64,000 nt of DNA from Prunus persica (Eukaryota > Streptophyta > Magnoliopsida > Rosales > Rosaceae). How positions within the stretch are numbered: the first letter of the stretch is position 1; each line of letters opens with the position of its first letter. The position numbers and the translations under genes are program-made. The notes beneath the pieces were generated by a model. It saw only the letters and a program-made list of their open reading frames with translations. It had not been told where the DNA came from and did not search any database. The stretch is from contig NC_034011.1 of NCBI RefSeq assembly GCF_000346465.2, forward strand, positions 25,603,941 through 25,667,940, given 5' to 3'. Positions 57,951-64,000 of the stretch are shown in pieces.

Positions 57951-60084
57951 ATGAACAAAATTTCCATCTGGGTGAGCTTCATTTCATTCTCTCTCTTCCT
58001 CCACAGTTCAACTTCTGTGAAGGATGAGGTTAAGAATTCACTTATCATCTTCCTTGCTAAGGTTTCTAACAGTGGTGTTCAACCTGGCCTCACTTGGGGT
58101 TGGAACACTTCCTCTGATCCTTGCAAGGACCAGTGGCAGAATGTAATTTGTGATTCTCAAAACGATTCTGTCACAAAGCTGTTTCTAAATGGCAAAAACC
58201 TCACCGGCACGCTTGATGCTGCTTCGCTCTGCAACGTGAGATCTCTTGCTGCCTCTATTACCATCCTTGCCCTCGATGACAACAACATTGGTGGACAAAT
58301 TTCAGCTGAGATTGCAAACTGTGATCAGCTAACTCGCTTGACTGTAAGCAGCAACCAGCTTTCAGGAAACCTTCCTGAGTCGCTTGCTGCGTTGAATAAC
58401 CTGAAAAGGCTTGACATCTCCAACAACAAGTTCTCTGGTGAGTTACCAAAGTTGTCTCGGATTTCAGGCCTCACAGCCTTCCTTGCTCAAGATAATCAGC
58501 TTACCGGGCAGATACCAAATTTCGACTTCTCCAACTTTGACACATTCAATGTCTCCAACAATAACTTCCAAGGTCAAATTCCGAACGTGAATGGCTTTCT
58601 CACTGCAAGCAGCTTCCTTGGTAATCCTGGATTATGTGGAGATCCATTGCCAAACAAGTGTTCATCTTCCTCCACGACAGCGGATGAGAACTCAAACACA
58701 AAAAAGGGTATCTCAAAAAATCAAATGTTTATATACATGGGGTATGGTGTGTTGGCCTTGGTTTGTCTTGTGTTAGTAGTTCTCAGGATATGTAGCAAAA
58801 AGAAAAGCAAAGATCAGGTTGATTCAGTGAACAAAGTAGCAGCAGTTGATGAAAGTGCCAGCAAACTCAGTGCTGCGTCAAGTGAGTACAAAGGAGGTTT
58901 GAGTAAGTCACAATATTCGGTCACGTTTTCAGCTGATGAGAGTGCAGCTATGGTTTCCTCCTCACTCGTAGTCCTTACAAGCCCTGTGGTCAATGGGTTG
59001 AAATTTGAGGACTTGCTCAAAGCCCCTGCTGAGTTGCTTGGAAGAGGCAAGTATGGTAGCCTCTACAAGGTCATCTTTGAGAATGGGATGGTCCTGGTTG
59101 TGAAAAGGATTAAAGATTGGGCGCTTTCAAGCAACGATTTTAAGCAGAGGATGGAGAGGTTGTACGAAGCAAAGCATCCTAATGTGTTGCCGGCCCTTGC
59201 CTTTTACTGTTCCAAACAAGAGAAGCTTCTGGTCTATGAATATCAGCAGAATGGGAGCCTATTCAGGCTCATCCACGGTAAACATTTTGCACTTTCCTAA
59301 ATAGTTGCTGATGATAACTTATGTGAACCCCTAATTAATATCGATAATACTATAGTCACACACACAAAATTCCAAATGATGTGGCAATGAATTTGTGATT
59401 AATTATTACGAAATGATGTCACATGTGACATGTGACATGATAATATTTTACTTGTTAGAAACAAATAAGATTTGAGGATTCTAATTAACGTATATACTGT
59501 ATGATTCAGGAAGCCATAGGGGCCAAGCATTTGACTGGACCAGCAGGCTTTCAGCTGCTGCTAGCATTGCAGAAGCATTAGCTTTCATGCATCAGGAACT
59601 TCGAGCGGAAGGGATTGCTCATGGAAACTTAAAATCTTCCAACATGTTGCTGAACAAGAACATGGAGCCCTGCATAAGCGAATATGGCCTCATGGAAATC
59701 AACGATAAAGATAACTTCATGCCGGGCAAGGCTTCCGGGGCCAAGGCCTCCAGCACCTTTAAGGGAGACGTTTATGGGTTTGGGGTGATCCTTCTTGAGC
59801 TCCTTACAGGCAAACTTGTGCAGCATAATGGGGTTGATTTGACAGTTTGGGTTCATTCCGTGGTTCGAGAGGAATGGACTGCAGAAGTGTTTGACAGGTC
59901 CTTAATGTCAGAATATGCAAGCGAGGAGAGGATGGTGAACTTGCTTCAGGTAGCTATAAAGTGTGTGAACCGTTCTGCAGAGGCTAGGCCGAGCATGAAC
60001 CAAGTTGCCCTAATGATCAACGCCATAAGAGAGGAAGAAGAGAGATCCACAGTCTATGATCCGCAGTCTATGAGCCTACTTTGA
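57951..60084 (+). CDS. Leucine-rich repeat receptor-like pseudokinase (probable inactive receptor kinase At2g26730-like)
   Basis: Exons 57951-59277 and 59510-60084 join in phase to 633 residues. In order: signal peptide (about 1-25, ISIWVSFISFSLFLHSS), an N-cap with paired cysteines (SSDPCKDQWQNVICD), about five LRRs (for example LKRLDISNNKFSGELP), a C-cap (NPGLCGDPLPNKC), one membrane helix (about 259-282) and a kinase-like domain from about 352. The glycine loop (GRGKYGSLYKV) and the beta-3 lysine (VVKRI) remain. HRD is replaced by HGN (AHGNLKSSNMLL) and DFG by EYG (ISEYGLM), so phosphotransfer is unlikely. Such receptors usually signal by scaffolding with an active partner at the plasma membrane. 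The ligand is unknown. Confidence 0.9.
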
Positions 60085-62400
60085 TTGGAAAATAGATTTT
60101 TTTCCAAATCAAAGTTGGATATCTGTATTTCCATGTAGCAGTAAATCCATAATAGCATATCATTTTAGAAAGAAAAAAAATTGTATTTTCATGACTAATA
60201 ATATCATGACTGGGCAGTAACGATGCAACCACTTTCTCATGTCTTGAGTAAGATCTGAGTTTATTATTATTAACATGTCTTCTTTTGTTCTGATATTGTA
60301 CCCATTACTTCTCTTTTTCTGAGTTAAATCTTTTTGGAATGATGAAAGTGATGAAGGTAAAACTTTCTCACTGCCATTTGAAGTAGTGCTATGAGCTAGT
60401 AACAGACAAAATCATGAATTTGAACAGAAATTTGGTAGTGCACCAATACCCTTTTCACAAGAAAACGCTTCTAGTTCTAGTCAAGCAAGAAATGATGAAG
60501 GTGAAAACCGAAATGAACATTTTCTCCACTCTGAGAGAGCGGACCTAACAAGCACTGATTCTTAAACCTACTAGACATAGGTTGTCGACTCAAAATCAGA
60601 AGTCAACGGCTTTGGTCCACACATTATGCCCCAAAAGTTGGGCCATCCAAGCTTAATGCTCATCATGTGAAGATATTCATTCTTGAAGATTACGAATTCA
60701 TTCTATATTAATCTGTACCTATTCTCTAATGGCATATTAGCAGATTAGCTAACAGTTGGTAAAAGCATTTTTTTGAGGATCTTTCCAATTGAGAGAGGCA
60801 ATAACATATTAAACTCACACACATTACACGGATATTAAAACTCGAAACCATGACGTTTTTGGAGGAACAGTTGCTGCAAAATCACTACACTATTGAGCCC
60901 TTTACTTTGGAAAGCATTTTAAAATCATTACACTTTGCATTATTTGGCACCTGCCCTGCAGTTGGTGAAAACAGGAAATCAAACTTGTCATTAAAATGTC
61001 ACCACAGATAAGGACTCCACTGGCAAGGATTTGGCTAGATAGATGAGAAATTATTATCCTCTGCAGTAGCAGGTAGTTTGCGTGGCAAATTAAACATCAT
61101 CAAATGGCAATTATTTATGTTTAGCAAACTTAACAGAAATGGGGATGGTTAGGGAGAGAGAGAGACATCTGGCCAAACTAGCCTCGAATAGAATATATGG
61201 AATTATATGTCTCACTCACCTAACTACAGCAAACACTCTTCCTTTGTCATTTTTGTGATCAGTTTTCCAACTAAAATGTGATTGTTATCCAAAATCCTCA
61301 CCTAATTGCCTTTAAACTAAAGATAAAGTGTCCACATTTTCATACTTTAAAGGCACACCCATTGCAAATGACCTACTAGTATTGTGGTTTGGAACAATTG
61401 CTCTTCCAAAAAAAGTCTTAGGTTCGAGTCCTAATATCCGTGTAGTGTATGTGAATTTAGTATGTTATGGCTCAATAAAAAATGTCTTTGAAAAAAAAAA
61501 AAAATGGCACACCCCATTTAAAACCCCCCTTACACGTTACATCTTTAACCTAAATGCTCAATAATTGCAACATATTAGCTGAATTTAAATATAGGTACAA
61601 CAAAAAGTTGAATAATTGCACAACTATAATCAACCAAATTCTTTGTTACCCTATGTTGTTCAAATATTTTTAAATTTTCCCTCTTTTTAGGTAATTGATT
61701 GCGTAAGAAATTTAAGTTTATATTTTACATCATAATAACGAAAAGTTGGACGCAAAGTTTACACATCATAGCTGCTTACCTCTTGCCTAAAACTACTTGG
61801 ATGTAAACCCTAGAAGAAAAAATAAAATAAATGGAAAAAAAAAAACTTGTAGATATAAATATGAGATTCTTTATACAAATTGAGTAAAAAATTAGATTGG
61901 GTGTCACATCTCTAACACTACCAAAATTTTGTCATTATTAATTTAATTTTACAAAACTCAGCCACTTGGGTGTGCCCTAGAAAAGAACTCAGCCACCTGG
62001 TTCGTTATCCTACACCCTAATCCACTGGAATGACTTTTGAAATCAGGACAGGCCCACCTCAAAGCCCATGTTTTGAGGGCTAGCACTTTGTCGCTTGCGG
62101 TTGACCATAACACCCTCACGCGCTCCCACGAGCACGTGGAGCGATATTTTAGTTCCTCTTTTTGGCACTTTAGGAACTCTAGCCACTGTCACCCTTCTGG
62201 CCTCTCTGGTTCAATCAAGAACTTGGAGAGAGAAAGTGACACTTTGAGAGAGAGAAAAGAGAAAGAGAAAGGAACCCAAGCTCACTTTCCTCTTCTCTTT
62301 CGCTATCTAATTTTAAGTGCCTCAAAAAGCCTGAGTCTTTAGGGTTCTCTGTTGCAAAACACAGCAAGAGCATCATCAAGTTCCAGAGCTTTTAAAAATA
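60085..62400. other. Intergenic region with one SINE
   Basis: No gene is supported. Apart from the SINE at 61364-61505 the sequence is ordinary AT-rich spacer. From about 62140 it becomes CT/GA-rich and is likely the promoter and leader of the ATL46-like gene; GCACGTGG near 62132-62139 contains a G-box core. Confidence 0.5.
61364..61505 (+). mobile_element. tRNA-derived SINE with target duplication
   Basis: An A-box-like TAGTATTGTGG (61377-61387) and a canonical B-box GGTTCGAGTCC (61421-61431) mark a Pol III promoter. The element ends in an A tract at about 61489-61504. GGCACACCCATT at 61352-61363 recurs as GGCACACCCCATT at 61506-61518, a target duplication with one inserted C. The short size and lack of coding are typical. 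Confidence 0.8.
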
Positions 62401-62783
62401 CATGAATGGCGGACTTCCTGGAATCAAGTTAGGTATGCTCCATTTTTTTTCATTACACATTCTATTGTCAGCTTCTCTCGCATAATCAGTCAATTTGATA
62501 TGGAAATTGAATTCATACTTACAAAAGAAGTTGAGTAAATTTTGGCACCATTTGGGCAGTTACTGCTACTGCCATGTTCTAAAGTTGTTGGCGGCATGAA
62601 ACTCTGGTGATGATGGAAGAAAAAGTTATTGACTTTAGCTTCGCTTGCTTGCAAAATAAGTTGGGTTTGTGTTTGATCTCTGAGTAGAGAAGAGCATGGT
62701 CTTTGGTTGTAACGATATATATGATCTGTCGAATGTCAGAAGGAAAAGATCTTAGATGGTTTTCAGGCCACACCCATTTGAAG

Positions 62784-63893
62784 ATGTCTTGGGTTCAGCA
62801 TCAAATGCAGCTGAAAGATGGTTATTTGAGCCGCCCTCCTCCTTTCTCTCTTCCCTCTTCGCCCCAATATGTTGCTACTTTTCATAGAGATTCGAATCCA
62901 CCAGCATCATCTGGTACAAAAATAAGTCCTGCTGTTCTTTTTATAATAGTAATTCTGGCTGTACTGTTCTTCATCTCTGGTTTGCTGCACCTGCTCGTTA
63001 GATTTCTTACAAAGCACCCATCTTCCTCAGCTTCTTCTCCTCAGTCTAATAGGTACCCAGAACTTTCTACTTCTGATGCTCTTCAGAGACAGCTGCAGCA
63101 ACTCTTTCACCTTCATGATTCTGGTCTAGATCAAGCTTTTATTGATGCTCTTCCTGTTTTCCAATATAGAGACATAGTGGGTTTGAAAGAGCCGTTTGAT
63201 TGTTCTGTTTGTCTTTGTGAATTTTCTGAAAAGGACAAGCTCAGATTGCTTCCTACGTGTAGCCATGCTTTCCATATCAACTGTATAGATACTTGGCTAC
63301 TGTCAAATTCAACATGTCCTCTTTGTAGGGGTACCCTCTTCAATCCCGATTATTCGGTTCAAAACCCAATTTTTGATTTTGATGAGTATAGAGAAGAAGA
63401 AGGGTATCCTGGTAATGGAGAAAACGGGTTCACTACTAGGCAAAAGACCATGGACATTGAGGAAATTGTTGTTGAAAATGGGATTTTGCCTGTGAGACTT
63501 GGCAAATTTAGAAAGGTAGATGTTGAGGTAGGAGGGGAGACTGGAGTAGGAGAGACTAGTAGCAGTAATTTGGATGCAAGAAGATGTTTTTCGATGGGTT
63601 CATATCAGTATGTGCTTGGTGATTCAGACCTTCAGGTTCCCTTATCGAATGATCAACAAGACCGCAATATAAAGCTAACAAGAGGGATAGAACGCGATGG
63701 TAATCCTTCAATTGATAGTGATGTGGAGGGAAAGAAGATCAGTAGTGTGACTAAGGGTGAAAGCTATTCTGTTTCCAAGATCTGGCTCTGGTCAAAGAAG
63801 GGCAAGTTTTCGAGTTCTATTGATACACAGATGGGTATGCCTTCCTCTCTTAATACAGACTTGCCATGGATGGGAAGAATGCGAGCAGAATGA
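62784..63893 (+). CDS. ATL46: RING-H2 finger ubiquitin ligase, ATL46-like
   Basis: The main exon encodes 369 residues from MSWVQHQMQL; Arabidopsis ATL46 is 376. A membrane helix (about 49-70, AVLFIIVILAVLFFISGLLH) is followed by the ATL signature GLD box (SGLDQAFIDALPVF). A RING-H2 then spans about 140-181 with C-x2-C, P-x-C-x-H-x2-H and CPLC. Conserved tail motifs are LPVRLGKF, SSSNLDARRCFSMGSYQY and SVSKIWLWSKK. ATL proteins are E3 ligases that transfer ubiquitin from an E2, mostly at membranes. Upstream, a donor at 62433 and acceptor ending at 62766 define a leader intron. Splicing it puts an ATG at 62402 in frame, adding 16 residues, so that start is a possible alternative. The Arabidopsis homologue lies near DEG9 and WAT1 genes, as here. 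Confidence 0.92.
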   Translation: MSWVQHQMQLKDGYLSRPPPFSLPSSPQYVATFHRDSNPPASSGTKISPAVLFIIVILAVLFFISGLLHLLVRFLTKHPSSSASSPQSNRYPELSTSDALQRQLQQLFHLHDSGLDQAFIDALPVFQYRDIVGLKEPFDCSVCLCEFSEKDKLRLLPTCSHAFHINCIDTWLLSNSTCPLCRGTLFNPDYSVQNPIFDFDEYREEEGYPGNGENGFTTRQKTMDIEEIVVENGILPVRLGKFRKVDVEVGGETGVGETSSSNLDARRCFSMGSYQYVLGDSDLQVPLSNDQQDRNIKLTRGIERDGNPSIDSDVEGKKISSVTKGESYSVSKIWLWSKKGKFSSSIDTQMGMPSSLNTDLPWMGRMRAE

Positions 63894-64000
63894 GAGGTAT
63901 TTTATTTATTGTTTCCTTGGTTGCTTAATAGTCCAATGATCAAAGCTTGTTACACCTTAGTCTAGTTTTTCCTTCTCAAAATTTTTTGTAATGCTAATTA

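Overview
This window is nuclear DNA of a dicot plant, most likely a rosid of the rose family and probably Prunus. It has GT-AG introns, CT-rich leaders and AT-rich spacers holding small non-autonomous transposons. The genus is inferred from overall protein and intron resemblance and was not searched. I rebuilt exon chains by hand; in every multi-exon gene below the reading phase closes across all junctions, which is strong internal support.

Layout, left to right. 1972-7962 (+): SUO-like BAH/TFIIS-N protein. 11585-13976 (+): PMR5/TBL-family O-acetyltransferase. 16390-16941 (-): 2H-phosphodiesterase-like protein. 18557-21940 and 22915-25664 (+): tandem pair of DEG9-like serine proteases. 26471-39069 (-): four intact WAT1-related (EamA/nodulin MtN21-like) transporters of 360-370 residues, plus a broken fragment of a fifth. 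40290-42376 (+): COX11 copper chaperone. 43495-44494 (-): Myb/SANT-like nuclear protein. 46366-54596 (-): XPG/UVH3 DNA-repair endonuclease with an internally duplicated exon block. 57951-60084 (+): LRR receptor pseudokinase. 62784-63893 (+): RING-H2 ubiquitin ligase of the ATL46 type.

The genes do not form one pathway. They cover small-RNA-linked translational control, cell-wall acetylation, nuclear proteolysis, membrane transport, cytochrome oxidase assembly, nucleotide excision repair, receptor signalling and ubiquitylation. The order is informative, though. From memory, Arabidopsis carries the relatives in two blocks: At3g28030 (UVH3) to At3g28150 (AXY4L/TBL22), with WAT1 genes and At3g28140 between, and At5g40200 (DEG9) to At5g40250 (ATL46), with WAT1 genes between. 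This window looks like the single ancestral block before that split.

Spacers hold a 410-bp foldback element with 9-bp target duplications, a near-perfect 54-bp-arm hairpin, a 696-bp hAT-like element with 8-bp target duplications, a short Helitron, two tRNA-derived SINEs, a decayed PPR fragment, and an array of about eleven degenerate 20-bp palindromes at 55121-55553. The palindrome array is the least explained structure here. I see no new multi-gene system; the best leads are that array, the in-frame exon duplication inside UVH3, and the divergent DEG9 pair.
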